A DNA stretch of 64,000 bases from Saccharopolyspora indica (GTDB lineage: Bacteria > Actinomycetota > Actinomycetes > Mycobacteriales > Pseudonocardiaceae), in NCBI RefSeq assembly GCF_027853965.1, contig NZ_JAQGLB010000001.1, forward strand, positions 744,001-808,000. Reading direction: 5' to 3'. Both the position numbers and the translations under genes were made by a program. The notes beneath the pieces are model-generated. The model was given only the letters and a program-made list of their open reading frames with translations, searched no databases and was not told where the DNA came from. Positions within the stretch are counted from its first letter, which is position 1; every line of letters starts with the position of its first letter. Of the stretch, positions 39,783 through 48,465 are shown in pieces.

Positions 39783-40955
39783 ATGCCCCGCACCACCAGC
39801 GACGTGCAAGCATTCCGAGCCCGCGCGACTGACGCCGAGCTCGACGATCTGCGCGCGCGACTGGCCGCAGCTCGGCTGCCGGAGGCCGAGACCGTCCACC
39901 GCGCCGCGCCCGGCCCCCGCCGATGGGGCCAGGGCGTCCCCCTCGCCGACCTCGTCGATGTCGTGAACTACTGGCGCACCGGGTACCAGTGGCGCCCGTT
40001 CGAAGAGCGCCTCGACCGCATCGGCCAGTTCCGCACGACCATCGACGATCTGGGAATCCACTTCCTGCACCGCCGGTCCACGCGCCCGGACGCCACACCG
40101 CTGATCCTGACCCACGGCTGGCCGGGCAGCATCGCCGAGTTCACCGACGTGGTGGAGCAGCTGGCGGACCCCGACGACGCCGACGCGCCGGCGTTCCACG
40201 TCGTCGCCCCCTCGCTGCCGGGCTTCGGGTACAGCGGCAAACCGGCCACCACCGGGTGGGGAACCGAGAAGATCGCGGCCGCATGGGTGGAACTGATGGG
40301 ACGGCTCGGCTACCACGAGTTCGCCGCCCACGGCGGCGACTGGGGAGGCAACATCACCACGGTTCTCGCCGGCAGGTTCCCGGCGCACGTCCTGGGCATC
40401 CACACCACCTTCGCCGAGGGGCCACCCGGGCTGACCACGGACGGGCTGACGGCCGACGAGCGCGCATGGGCCGAGGAGACCCGCGACTTCTGGCGCCACC
40501 GCGCGGCCTACGCCAAACAGCAGGCGACCCGCCCGCAGACCATCGGCTACTCGCTCGTCGACTCACCCGTCGGGCTCCTGGCCTGGATCCTCGACAAGTT
40601 CGCCGAGTGGACCGACACCGAGGACAGCCCGTTCGAGACGATTCCCGTGGACCGCGTGCTCGACGACGTCACCCTGTACTGGCTGACGCGGACCGGCGCA
40701 TCGGCGGCCCGCATCTACTACGAGAGCCACAACTCGCTGGACCCCGAACTCCGGGTCGACGTACCAGCAGCGATCACCATGTACCCCCGCGACATCGAGA
40801 AGTGCCCGCGCCCCTGGGCCCAGCAGCGGTACCGGCAGATCGTCCGGTGGAGATCACCCGATGCCGGGGGGCACTTCCCGTCGCTGGAGGTTCCCGGGTA
40901 CTTCGTCAACGACCTGCGAGAAGGCCTCGCGGCAGTGCTGGCCGCAGCTCGGTGA
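39783..40955 (+). CDS. Epoxide hydrolase with EHN domain
   Basis: A 390-residue alpha/beta-hydrolase that opens epoxides to diols. The N-terminal epoxide-hydrolase domain (residues about 8-115) has VNYWRTGYQWRPFEERLDRI. The catalytic part has LTHGWPGSIAEFTDVVEQL (oxyanion H-G-x-P), AHGGDWGGNITT with the nucleophile Asp, and the His in DAGGHFPSLEVP. ATG at 39783 was taken, with two operator repeats immediately upstream. It is convergent with a flavin monooxygenase gene. Confidence 0.9.
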   Translation: MPRTTSDVQAFRARATDAELDDLRARLAAARLPEAETVHRAAPGPRRWGQGVPLADLVDVVNYWRTGYQWRPFEERLDRIGQFRTTIDDLGIHFLHRRSTRPDATPLILTHGWPGSIAEFTDVVEQLADPDDADAPAFHVVAPSLPGFGYSGKPATTGWGTEKIAAAWVELMGRLGYHEFAAHGGDWGGNITTVLAGRFPAHVLGIHTTFAEGPPGLTTDGLTADERAWAEETRDFWRHRAAYAKQQATRPQTIGYSLVDSPVGLLAWILDKFAEWTDTEDSPFETIPVDRVLDDVTLYWLTRTGASAARIYYESHNSLDPELRVDVPAAITMYPRDIEKCPRPWAQQRYRQIVRWRSPDAGGHFPSLEVPGYFVNDLREGLAAVLAAAR

Positions 40956-40959
40956 CCCC

Positions 40960-42507
40960 TCAGCGGCCGGCGCAGGGCAGCCAGCGCCGCAGCGCCCTGC
41001 GCAACGCCTCCAGGGCCGGTTCGTCCAGGTGATCGGCGGCCCAGGCGACGTAGCAGTCCGGGCGCAGCAGCAGCGCGGCAGGTGATCCCGGCCGCGGGCG
41101 GGCGGTGACGACATCGAAGTGGTGGCGCCACTCGGAGGCGATCGCGCTCAGCGAGCCGTTGCCGGTCAGGTCCAGCAGCAACGGCCGCGCGGTCCTGGTC
41201 AGCTCCGCCAGCCGGACCGGCCCGGCCTCGGTGCGCAGGTCCAGCTCCGGGGCGAAGCGGCCGGTCAGCGGGTGCGCGGCGGGATCACCCATGTCGTAGC
41301 CGATGTCCGCGCCCGTGGTCAGCTCCGCCAGCCGCCGCACGGTGCCGGCCTCGCCGAGCAGTTCGGCCATCACCGCGCGCAGTCCGGTGACGTCGCTGCC
41401 CGGGGCGATCAGGGCCGCCTGCGCCTGCGCGTTGAGCACCATGCGCTCGGCGGCGGCCCGCCGCTCGGTCTGGTAGCTGGCCAGCAGGCCGGGCGGGGCG
41501 CTGCCGCGGATCTCGGCGGCCAGCTTCCAGCCCAGGTTGGCCGCGTCCTGCAGGCCGAGGTTGAGCCCGGGGCCGCCGCCGGTGGCGGCGTAGACGTGCG
41601 CGGCGTCGCCGACCAGCAGGACCCGCCCGTCACCGAACCGCTCGGCCACCCGGGTGTTGCCGCCGCTGAGTCGCCGCAGCACGTGCGGGCCCGCGCCACC
41701 GGGAGGGCTCAGCGGCACCTCGGCGCCCAGCACGCGGCCGATGCTGGCCCGCAGTTCACCCAGGCTCATCGGGGTCCCGGTGGCGGGCTGGTCCCACTCC
41801 GTGGTGCTGATCAGCGGTGGCTGGCCGGGCAGCGGCGCGTAGGAGAAACCGCCGGTTTCGGTGCGGTGCGGCAGGAACGGCGCCACCGCGCCGAAACCCG
41901 GCACCTGCAGGACACCGGTGGCCGGATCGACCCACTCCGGCGGAACACCGGCGTGCGCCGAGCGCACCGTCATGCGGTCGTAGGTGCGGCCCGGGAAGGC
42001 GATCCCGGCCAGCTTGCGGGTGCGGCTGTGCGCACCGTCGGCGCCGACCAGGTAGCGGGCCCGCAGCCGGTAGGTCCCCTCCGGTCCGGTCACCTCGGCG
42101 GTGACCGCGTCCTGGTCCTGGGAGAGGCCGACGAGTTCGTGCCCGCGGCGCACCTGCACCCCGAGCTCCGCGGCGCGTTCGGTCAGGACCTCCACGATCC
42201 GCCGCTGGGGGACCGCCACGGTGTGGACCGGGCTGTCCTCCAGCAGGCTCAGGTCCAGGCCCAGACCGCCGAAGGTGAAGTAGGCGGTGTTGGCTCGCGG
42301 CGGCTGCGCCTCACCGGTGAGGCGCTCGTGCAGCCCACGGTGGTCGAGCAGCCGCACGACCTGCCCGAGCAGCCCGTTGGCCTTGGGTTCGTCACCGGGT
42401 TCGGGCAGGCGTTCCAGCACGACGGGCCGGATCCCGGCCAGGCTCAGCTCGCAGGCCAGCATCAGCCCGTTCGGGCCGCCGCCGATGATGACGACATCGG
42501 TGATCAC
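40960..42507 (-). CDS. FAD-dependent aromatic monooxygenase
   Basis: A 515-residue class A flavoprotein hydroxylase (PheA/RdmE-type). DVVIIGGGPNGLMLACELSL is the FAD dinucleotide fold, YLVGADGAHSRTRKLAG the D-G motif, and VLLVGDAAHVYAATGGGPGL the G-D motif; a C-terminal thioredoxin-like domain follows. It hydroxylates phenols or polyketide aromatics with NAD(P)H. GTG at 42507 has GAGGAGA about 8 bases upstream. It is divergent from a TetR gene with a 28-bp palindrome between. Confidence 0.88.
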   Translation of the reverse strand: MITDVVIIGGGPNGLMLACELSLAGIRPVVLERLPEPGDEPKANGLLGQVVRLLDHRGLHERLTGEAQPPRANTAYFTFGGLGLDLSLLEDSPVHTVAVPQRRIVEVLTERAAELGVQVRRGHELVGLSQDQDAVTAEVTGPEGTYRLRARYLVGADGAHSRTRKLAGIAFPGRTYDRMTVRSAHAGVPPEWVDPATGVLQVPGFGAVAPFLPHRTETGGFSYAPLPGQPPLISTTEWDQPATGTPMSLGELRASIGRVLGAEVPLSPPGGAGPHVLRRLSGGNTRVAERFGDGRVLLVGDAAHVYAATGGGPGLNLGLQDAANLGWKLAAEIRGSAPPGLLASYQTERRAAAERMVLNAQAQAALIAPGSDVTGLRAVMAELLGEAGTVRRLAELTTGADIGYDMGDPAAHPLTGRFAPELDLRTEAGPVRLAELTRTARPLLLDLTGNGSLSAIASEWRHHFDVVTARPRPGSPAALLLRPDCYVAWAADHLDEPALEALRRALRRWLPCAGR

Positions 42508-42577
42508 CAGCACTCTCCTCACGGTCACCGCGGACGGGCCCAGCGCCCGTCCGCGGCGCCAACCTAGACGAAAAAAA

Positions 42578-42605
42578 TGCGTGCACGCAAATTTGCGTGG
42601 ACGCA
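42578..42605. promoter_or_regulatory. 28-bp near-perfect TetR operator
   Basis: The arms TGCGTGCACGCAAA and TTTGCGTGGACGCA are complementary except at one pair position. The site covers the probable -35/-10 area between the monooxygenase and TetR genes. Confidence 0.75.
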
Positions 42606-42627
42606 GTAAAGCTGGGAGGGTGGGCCG

Positions 42628-43257
42628 GTGACCACACGGCGGACAGGACTGCGCGAGCAGAAGAAGCAGGCCACCGAACGAGCCCTGCGCGAAGCGGCAC
42701 TGCGGCTGGCGCTGGAACGCGGACCCGACAACGTCCGCGTCGACGACATCGCCCAAGCCGCCGGAGTCTCACCCCGGACCTACAACAACTACTTCTCCAG
42801 CCGTGAACAGGCCATCATCGCCGCCATCACCGCCCAGCGGCAGACGCGGCTGGCCGAGTCCGTCACCGGCCGGCCCGACGGCATCCGCCTCGCCGAAGCC
42901 ATCACCGACTCGATCGTGGAGCAGTACACCGGCACCGGACACGACGAGATCACGCTGATCACCACCAGCCCCGCACTGCGCGAAGCGTTCCTGCACGCCA
43001 CCACCGCCATCGAAGACCCCCTGGCCACCGCCATCGCCCACCGCCTCGGCGACACCGACCCGGCCACCGCCGCGGTGCTCGCGGCCGCCATCACCGCCGC
43101 GGTCCGCACCGCCCTGAGGCGGTGGCTGCAACCAGCACCCACCGCCGGCGGTCTCGTCATCCCCACCGGAGCGCTCCCGAACCTGCTCCGCACCGCGCTC
43201 GAGGTGCTCGCACCCGCACTCGACGCCGCAGAAGAACACCGACGCCAGCGCCGATGA
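42628..43257 (+). CDS. TetR-family regulator of the monooxygenase
   Basis: A 209-residue TetR protein. The helix-turn-helix is at about residues 15-60: ALRLALERGPDNVRVDDIAQ, AGVSPRTYNNYFSSREQAI. The second domain is similar to the MftR/TetR_C type. GTG at 42628 follows GGGAGGG. It is divergent from the flavin monooxygenase, with a 28-bp operator, so autoregulation and repression of that gene are likely. Confidence 0.87.
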   Translation: MTTRRTGLREQKKQATERALREAALRLALERGPDNVRVDDIAQAAGVSPRTYNNYFSSREQAIIAAITAQRQTRLAESVTGRPDGIRLAEAITDSIVEQYTGTGHDEITLITTSPALREAFLHATTAIEDPLATAIAHRLGDTDPATAAVLAAAITAAVRTALRRWLQPAPTAGGLVIPTGALPNLLRTALEVLAPALDAAEEHRRQRR

Positions 43258-43291
43258 GATGTGCCCCGAACCGGCCGTGGAACCCACCATT

Positions 43292-43309
43292 TCTTGAATG
43301 ACCGGTCCA
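43292..43309. promoter_or_regulatory. TetR operator site A
   Basis: Read on the minus strand, CTGGACCGGTCATTCAAG. It lies just upstream of the TetR gene at 43330 and matches site B (43949-43966) at 15 of 18 positions. Confidence 0.5.
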
Positions 43310-43329
43310 GTATGAGTAGGGTTGCGGCC

Positions 43330-43908
43330 ATGGGCAGGGTGAAGGAGTTCGATCCCGACGCGGCACTGCGCACGGCGATGGAGCTGTTCTGGCGCCAGGG
43401 CTACGAGGCGACCTCGATGCAGGACCTGGTCGACCACCTGGGTCTGGGGCGCGGCAGCATCTACGGCGCGTTCGGGGGCAAGCGCGATCTGTTCCTGGCG
43501 GCGGTCGAGCGCTATGCGGACGACGCCCGCGCGGGACTGCTCGACCAGCTCTCCGCACCAGGCTCCTCGCTCGATGCCGTGCGCGCCCTGGTGCGCTGGT
43601 ACGCGCACGCAGCGCTGACCGACGAGCAGCGCAAAGGCTGCCTGATCACCAACACCGCGATCGAACTGCCCGGCGACGCCGACGCCGGTCGCCTGGTGGA
43701 ATCGGGGCTGGAGGTCGTGGAAACCGCTCTCACGGCCGCACTGATGCGGGCGAGGAGCGAAGGTGAACTGCCCGCCGACCGCGACCCCGCGGCGCTGGCG
43801 CGCTTCCTGGTGACGGTGCTCCAAGGCGTGCGGGTGGTCGGCAAGACCTCCCTGCGCCAACGCCTGATCGACGACACCGTCGAGCAGGCCCTCGCACTGC
43901 TCGGCTGA
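43330..43908 (+). CDS. TetR-family regulator (AcrR-like, TetR_C_16 type)
   Basis: A 192-residue repressor with EFDPDAALRTAMELFWRQGYEATSMQDLVDHLGLGRGSIYGAF in the DNA-binding domain. The conserved KGCLITNTAIEL segment is typical of the YxaF/QacR-like subgroup that regulates oxidoreductases or hydrolases. ATG at 43330 follows TAGGGT by 7 bases (leaderless); ATG at 43312 is an alternative. The epoxide-hydrolase-like gene 74 bases downstream carries the same operator. Confidence 0.85.
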   Translation: MGRVKEFDPDAALRTAMELFWRQGYEATSMQDLVDHLGLGRGSIYGAFGGKRDLFLAAVERYADDARAGLLDQLSAPGSSLDAVRALVRWYAHAALTDEQRKGCLITNTAIELPGDADAGRLVESGLEVVETALTAALMRARSEGELPADRDPAALARFLVTVLQGVRVVGKTSLRQRLIDDTVEQALALLG

Positions 43909-43948
43909 TCCCGCCACCTCGTCCCCCGGGGACGCTCATGCCCAATTT

Positions 43949-43966
43949 CTGGACCGATCGTTCAAC
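43949..43966. promoter_or_regulatory. TetR operator site B
   Basis: CTGGACCGATCGTTCAAC, ahead of the hydrolase gene at 43983, near-identical to site A upstream of the TetR gene. The regulator probably controls both. Confidence 0.5.
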
Positions 43967-43982
43967 TAAAGGAATCGTGATC

Positions 43983-44936
43983 ATGGTTTCCGCCGTTCCC
44001 ACCGATGCCGAACTGGCCGCCACGCTCGACGGCGACTTCACCAGCGACCACGCCGAGGTCAACGGAACCCGCCTGCACCACGTCAGCGGCGGCACCGGCG
44101 ACCCCCTCGTCCTGCTCGGCGGGTGGCCGCAGACCTGGTGGCAGTTCCGCAAGATCATGCCCGAGCTCGCCCGCCGCTTCCGCGTGATCGCGGTCGACCT
44201 GCGCGGCATGGGCGGATCGGCCAAACCCGAGACCGGCTACGACAAGAAGACCATCGCCGCCGACATCCACGCGCTCATCGGCCACCTCGGCCACCAGTCG
44301 GCCTTCGTCGCCGGGCACGACATCGGCGCCGCGGTGGCCTACCACCTCACCGCGGGCTTCCCGCACGCCGTGCGCCGGCTGGTCACCCTGGACATGGGCG
44401 TGCCGGACGCCTCCTGGCTGGCCATCCCGATGCTCCCCGCCAGCGACGAGCAGGCCGCCGCGCTCACCGAAGGCCGCGGCGGATATCCGTGGTGGTTCGC
44501 GCTCAACCAGCTCCGCGAACTACCGGAACGACTGCTCGACGGGCGATTCCGGCTGCTGATCGACTGGCTCTACGGCCACATGCTCCACGACCAGGCATCG
44601 GTCGACGAGCAGGCCCGCCGCATCTACGCCCACGCCTACGACAGCCAGCAGGCCATCCGCGCGGGCAACGGCTGGTACCAGACCATGCGCCAGGACGTCG
44701 CCGACCTGGCCACCTACCCGCCGGTGACCACACCGATCCTGACCCTCGCCGGCGAGGACAGCTACCCGGCGCTGCGCGAGCAGATGGCCGACAAGGGCAC
44801 CGACGTGCGCGTCCTCGCCGTGCCCGGCAGCGGGCACTACATCCCCGAAGAACAGCCCGAATTCCTCCTCGCCCGCCTGGTGGAGTTCTTCGCAGGCCCC
44901 CACCGCACGACCCGGCCGGAAACCCCGGCCACCTGA
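43983..44936 (+). CDS. Alpha/beta hydrolase, epoxide-hydrolase-like
   Basis: A 317-residue alpha/beta-hydrolase. LLGGWPQTWWQFRKIMPELA provides the oxyanion strand, RGMGGSAKPETGYD the loop typical of soluble epoxide hydrolases, AGHDIGAAVAYHL the nucleophile Asp, and PGSGHYIPEEQP the His. The cap domain has Tyr residues that could protonate an epoxide. AAAGGA precedes the ATG. It probably belongs to the regulon of the TetR gene just upstream. Confidence 0.85.
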   Translation: MVSAVPTDAELAATLDGDFTSDHAEVNGTRLHHVSGGTGDPLVLLGGWPQTWWQFRKIMPELARRFRVIAVDLRGMGGSAKPETGYDKKTIAADIHALIGHLGHQSAFVAGHDIGAAVAYHLTAGFPHAVRRLVTLDMGVPDASWLAIPMLPASDEQAAALTEGRGGYPWWFALNQLRELPERLLDGRFRLLIDWLYGHMLHDQASVDEQARRIYAHAYDSQQAIRAGNGWYQTMRQDVADLATYPPVTTPILTLAGEDSYPALREQMADKGTDVRVLAVPGSGHYIPEEQPEFLLARLVEFFAGPHRTTRPETPAT

Positions 44937-44975
44937 GCGCCGACCGCGGTGCGGCGAGAAACACCCGCGCGAGCA

Positions 44976-45005
44976 GCTCCCCTCCAGCCACGGCGGGAGG
45001 GGAGC
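44976..45005. terminator. 10-bp stem terminator between convergent genes
   Basis: GCTCCCCTCC, a 10-base loop, and GGAGGGGAGC, between the hydrolase stop and the minus-strand XRE gene. Confidence 0.65.
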
Positions 45006-45093
45006 CCGGTGATTGAAACCTCCGGCGGGCGACATCGGCAGGGCGTGACGCTCTTCGCCGAGCCGGGCGACCCGGATCTGCGGGAGCGGGCGA

Positions 45094-45372
45094 TCAGGCG
45101 GAGATGCGTGGTCGTTGCGGGGGAGCCTGGCCGGTGAGGACGGTGCGGCGCAGTTCGTCCAGCGACAGGCCCACCGCGTCGGCCAGGGCCGCGACGGTGA
45201 AGAACGCCGGCGTCGGGATCCGGCCCTTCTCGATCTTGCGCAGGGTCTCGGTGGAGATGCCCGCGGCCGCGGCGACCTCGACCATGCTGCGCTGGCCGCG
45301 CGCCTCCCGCAGGGCCTGGCCCAGCAGTTCGCCCCGGCGCAGCTCGTGCTCGGTGAGAGGTTCACGCACCAT
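45094..45372 (-). CDS. XRE-family helix-turn-helix regulator paired with MetAP-like gene
   Basis: A 92-residue regulator: EHELRRGELLGQALREARG starts the HTH, SMVEVAAAAGISTETLRKIE is the turn and recognition helix, and PAFFTVAALADAVGLSLDEL the closing helices. ATG at 45372 is used; longer upstream frames are antisense to the MetAP gene. It is divergent from the MetAP-like gene over 54 bases that are AT-rich (TACTAATATCGGTATAGTTA), where both promoters must lie. Confidence 0.82.
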   Translation of the reverse strand: MVREPLTEHELRRGELLGQALREARGQRSMVEVAAAAGISTETLRKIEKGRIPTPAFFTVAALADAVGLSLDELRRTVLTGQAPPQRPRISA

Positions 45373-45426
45373 GACCGCGATACTAATATCGGTATAGTTA
45401 TTGGGCCAGTTCCGCTGGAGCAGCAC

Positions 45427-46161
45427 GTGATCGAGCTGAAGACCGCCACCGAGATCGACGCCCTGGGCGAAGCCGGGCGCGTCGTCGCCCGCGCACTGCA
45501 CGCCGTGCGCGCCCACGCCCGGCCCGGGATCACGCTGCGCGAGCTCGACGAGCTCGCCCGCACCCTCCTCACCGAGGCCGGAGCCCGGCCGTGCCGGGCG
45601 CCGAAGCCGGGCGCGATCAGCACCTCGGTCAACGACGTCATCGCCCACGGCACCCCCGATCACACCCGGCTGGCCGACGGCGACCTGATCAGCATCGACT
45701 GCGCCGCGAGCCTGCACGGCTGGGTCGGCGCCGCCGCGATCACCTTCAGCGCCGGCCGGCCCCGGCCCGAGGACACCGCACTGGTGCGCGCCACCGAGCA
45801 AGCGCTCGCCGACGGCATCGCCGCCGCCAGGCCCGGAGCACGCCTCGGCGATGTCTGCCGCGCCATCGGCGTGCTCGGCCGCAGCGCCGGATACGGCATC
45901 CCCGCCGGACTCGGCGGCGCAGGAGTGGGCCGCGACAGGCGCGAAGCACCACCGGTCCCCAACGACGGCCACCCGGGCAAAGGCGTCCCGCTGCGCCCAG
46001 GACTGGTGCTGAGCATCGAACCGGTGGTGCTGGCGGGCGGCACCGATGCCACCACCACCGAGGGCTCGGTGGTGCGCACCGCAGACGGCAGCCGCGCCGC
46101 CCACACCGGGCACACCATCGCCATCACCGCCGACGGCCCGCGAATCCTCACCGCGCGCTGA
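45427..46161 (+). CDS. Degenerate methionine aminopeptidase-like protein
   Basis: A 244-residue pita-bread-fold protein clearly related to type I MetAP (TATEIDALGEAGRVVARAL, TSVNDVIAHGTP, DGDLISIDCAASLHGWVG, PLRPGLVLSIEPVV). Of the five metal ligands only Asp91 and Glu198 remain: the second Asp is Ala102, the His of GGHGIG is Ala165 (GGAGVG), and the last Glu is Gly228 (AAHTGHT). His74 stays, while the family M-H-E reads R-R-E. Catalysis is therefore unlikely. GTG at 45427 has GGAG 6 bases upstream. Pairing with the XRE gene suggests a regulatory or substrate-binding role. Confidence 0.8.
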   Translation: MIELKTATEIDALGEAGRVVARALHAVRAHARPGITLRELDELARTLLTEAGARPCRAPKPGAISTSVNDVIAHGTPDHTRLADGDLISIDCAASLHGWVGAAAITFSAGRPRPEDTALVRATEQALADGIAAARPGARLGDVCRAIGVLGRSAGYGIPAGLGGAGVGRDRREAPPVPNDGHPGKGVPLRPGLVLSIEPVVLAGGTDATTTEGSVVRTADGSRAAHTGHTIAITADGPRILTAR

Positions 46162-46354
46162 CACGCCACTCGGCGCAATTTCCCCACACCGTCGGAAAAG
46201 GGATTCCGGGCCGGGACTTTGGGCTCCCAGGTCAACCCGCCGAAGGTCCTCTCCGCGCCGCCGGGCCGATGATCAATCCCACATGCGACGCAGCGTGCAC
46301 ATCCGGATACTGGGAATTGCCGATCACGCCATCGCAGAATTGTCCCGAGGGAAC

Positions 46355-47521
46355 ATGAAAAGACACTTCGCCTTCGTCAGCGTGCCCGCCGCCGGACACG
46401 TCAACCCGACCCTGCCGCTGGTGGCCGAACTGCTGCGCCGCGGTCACCGGGTCAGCTACGCCGTGGGCCACGACATGGCACCGGCCGTGAAATCCACGGG
46501 CGCCGAGCTCGTCGAACTCCCCACCGAACTGCCCCAGATCGGCCGCGTCCCGTTCACCGAACGCATGGCGACGATGCTGGACTTCTTCTGCCACGACCTG
46601 CGAGCCAGCATCCCGGTGCTGCGGCAGCGATTCGCCGACGACCCGCCGGATGCGGTCTGCGCCGACGCGATGACCCCCTACGGCCGCATGATCGCCGAAG
46701 AGCTCGGGGTTCCCGCGATCGTGCTGATGCCCAGCATGGCCTCCAACGAGCAATTCTCGATGCTGGAGGCAGCACCGGCCAGCGAGGATTTCTCCACCGA
46801 GCTCTTCACCGAGATGACCAACCGGATCGGGCAGGTCGCCGCCGAACTCGGCGTGCGCCCGGTGCTGCCGCTCCAGGCGCAATCCGGCGAGCTGAACCTG
46901 GTTTTCCTGCCGCGCGAATTCCAGCGCGCGGGCGAGACCTTCGACGAGCGCTACCACTTCATCGGTCCGCTGCTGGGCGAGCGCGACCAGCAGCCCTGGC
47001 AGCCGCGCGACCCGCACGCCCCGCTGCTCTACATCGCACTGGGCACCGCCTTCAACAACCGGCCCGACTTCTACCGGATGTGCCTGAGCGCGTTCGGCGA
47101 CAGCCCCTGGCAGGTCGCGATGTCCATCGGCCACGACGTCCAGGCCGGTGAACTCGGGCCGGTGCCCGGCAACGTCGAGGTGCGCGCGAGCTTCCCGCAG
47201 CCGGCGGTGCTGCGCCACGCCAGCGCCTTCATCTCCCACACCGGCATGAACTCCACCATGGAATCGCTGCACGCCGCGGTCCCGCTGGTGGCCGTGCCGC
47301 AGATGCCCGAGCAGGCCATCAACGCCGCCCGCGTGCAGGAACTCGGCCTCGGCCGCCACCTGGAACCGGCGACCGTCACCGCCGAGGTGCTGCGCGCCGC
47401 CGTCGAGGACGTCGCCTCGGACGAAGGCATCCGCGCCAACCTGGAGAAGATGCGCCGCGTCGTGCGCTCCAGCGGCGGTGCGACCGCCGGAGCCGACGCG
47501 CTGGAGAACCACCTCGCCTGA
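46355..47521 (+). CDS. Macrolide-type (MGT/GT1) glycosyltransferase
   Basis: A 388-residue GT-B enzyme similar to OleD. VPAAGHVNPTLPLVAELLRRGHRV is the acceptor-domain start with the catalytic His (about residue 14); LLYIALGTAFNNRPDFY begins the donor domain, and ISHTGMNSTMESLHAAVPLVAVPQ plus PEQAINAARV is the UDP-sugar motif. These enzymes inactivate macrolides or glycosylate small phenols. CGAGGG precedes the ATG. No other sugar gene is adjacent, so self-resistance or detoxification is likely. Confidence 0.88.
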   Translation: MKRHFAFVSVPAAGHVNPTLPLVAELLRRGHRVSYAVGHDMAPAVKSTGAELVELPTELPQIGRVPFTERMATMLDFFCHDLRASIPVLRQRFADDPPDAVCADAMTPYGRMIAEELGVPAIVLMPSMASNEQFSMLEAAPASEDFSTELFTEMTNRIGQVAAELGVRPVLPLQAQSGELNLVFLPREFQRAGETFDERYHFIGPLLGERDQQPWQPRDPHAPLLYIALGTAFNNRPDFYRMCLSAFGDSPWQVAMSIGHDVQAGELGPVPGNVEVRASFPQPAVLRHASAFISHTGMNSTMESLHAAVPLVAVPQMPEQAINAARVQELGLGRHLEPATVTAEVLRAAVEDVASDEGIRANLEKMRRVVRSSGGATAGADALENHLA

Positions 47522-47525
47522 ACAC

Positions 47526-47570
47526 GTGGTGGTGTCGCCGGCCCCCCCCTCCCCCCCCGGCGCCACCACC
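47526..47570. terminator. Hairpin with C-rich loop
   Basis: GTGGTGGTGTCGCCGG and CCGGCGCCACCACC arms (one bulge) enclose a loop of almost only C. It follows the glycosyltransferase stop and faces the minus-strand DUF2306 gene. Confidence 0.6.
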
Positions 47571-47572
47571 GT

Positions 47573-48280
47573 TCACCGCGCAGCGGCGCGAGCGCGCCGC
47601 GGGCGGCGGTCCAGCCACCACTGGCTCACCAGCAGCGGAACCACCCAGCCCAGCCACGTCGACAACCCCGCGATGGTCGAGATGAAGTAGGCCATGTCGC
47701 CGCCGTAGGTCGTCGGCAGCTGCGGCGCCAGCAGCACCGCCCACAACGGCGTCCACACCCGGTTGGTCACCGTCGAGACCGTCAGCACGAACGAGCGGAT
47801 CATCCACCGGCGGTGGTCGCCGAAGCGGCGGGCCCGCCCCGCCCGCCAGCCCGCCACCGTGCAGCCGAACCACACCGTGGCCAGCGTCAGGTTGCTGGCC
47901 ACCGCCACCGGGCCGAACGGCGCGAACACCGCCACCGCCGCGGCCAGCACCGCCGCGGGCAGCACCCCGGCGAAGACGTAGGCCCTCCCGATCAGGCGGT
48001 GCGCCCGCGGATACCGCGCCCGGAACGCGGGCCAGACCTGGAAGCAGCAGCTCAGGATCGCCACCGTCCCGAACAGCACGTGCCCCACCAGCAGCGGGTA
48101 GTGCACCTCCATCCCCTCGGACAACTGCACCCGCGACAACGCGGGATCCAGCGTCAGGTACGGCGGCAGCGAGTAGACCACGAACATCACCGCCACCAGC
48201 GCCAGCGGCCCCACCCACGGTCGCCGCCACCACCGCACCGACGGCCGGTTCACCTCCGGCCGCTGCGTCACCGTGCTCAC
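47573..48280 (-). CDS. DUF2306 membrane protein
   Basis: A 235-residue protein with about seven hydrophobic segments (VGPLALVAVMFVVYSLPPYL first; AAVLAAAVAVFAPFGPVAV in the middle). PRAHRLIGRAYVFAG and GDHRRWMIRSFVLTVS hold the conserved His/Arg of DUF2306, a family resembling cytochrome-b561-like haem membrane proteins. The function is unknown. GTG at 48280 is the start. The gene stands alone on the minus strand. Confidence 0.78.
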   Translation of the reverse strand: MSTVTQRPEVNRPSVRWWRRPWVGPLALVAVMFVVYSLPPYLTLDPALSRVQLSEGMEVHYPLLVGHVLFGTVAILSCCFQVWPAFRARYPRAHRLIGRAYVFAGVLPAAVLAAAVAVFAPFGPVAVASNLTLATVWFGCTVAGWRAGRARRFGDHRRWMIRSFVLTVSTVTNRVWTPLWAVLLAPQLPTTYGGDMAYFISTIAGLSTWLGWVVPLLVSQWWLDRRPRRARAAAR

Positions 48281-48386
48281 CTCGGAAACCCCCTCGCGTA
48301 CGCTTCAACCAACTGCGTACACCGTATTGATCACCAAGGGAATCCGGTACCGCTCAAGGAGAAACCCGTGCATCTCGTTCGAACCG

Positions 48387-48450
48387 AACTAGTGCAAGCC
48401 GGTGTTTGCGGTGGTGCGCTAGGCTTCCCGGCACACGTGCACTAGTGCGA
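48387..48450. promoter_or_regulatory. Paired CTAGTGC operator sites
   Basis: AACTAGTGCAAG near 48389 and CACTAGTGCGAC near 48440 share the core ACTAGTGC, flanking a TAGGCT -10-like box. They lie upstream of the GntR-TetR fusion gene and may be its own binding sites. Confidence 0.45.
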
Positions 48451-48465
48451 CAACAGGGGAGCGCG

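Noticed and set aside
47541-47559. Run of C residues
   Set aside because: It forms the loop of a plausible terminator; it may also be a length error in sequencing, but no frame is affected.
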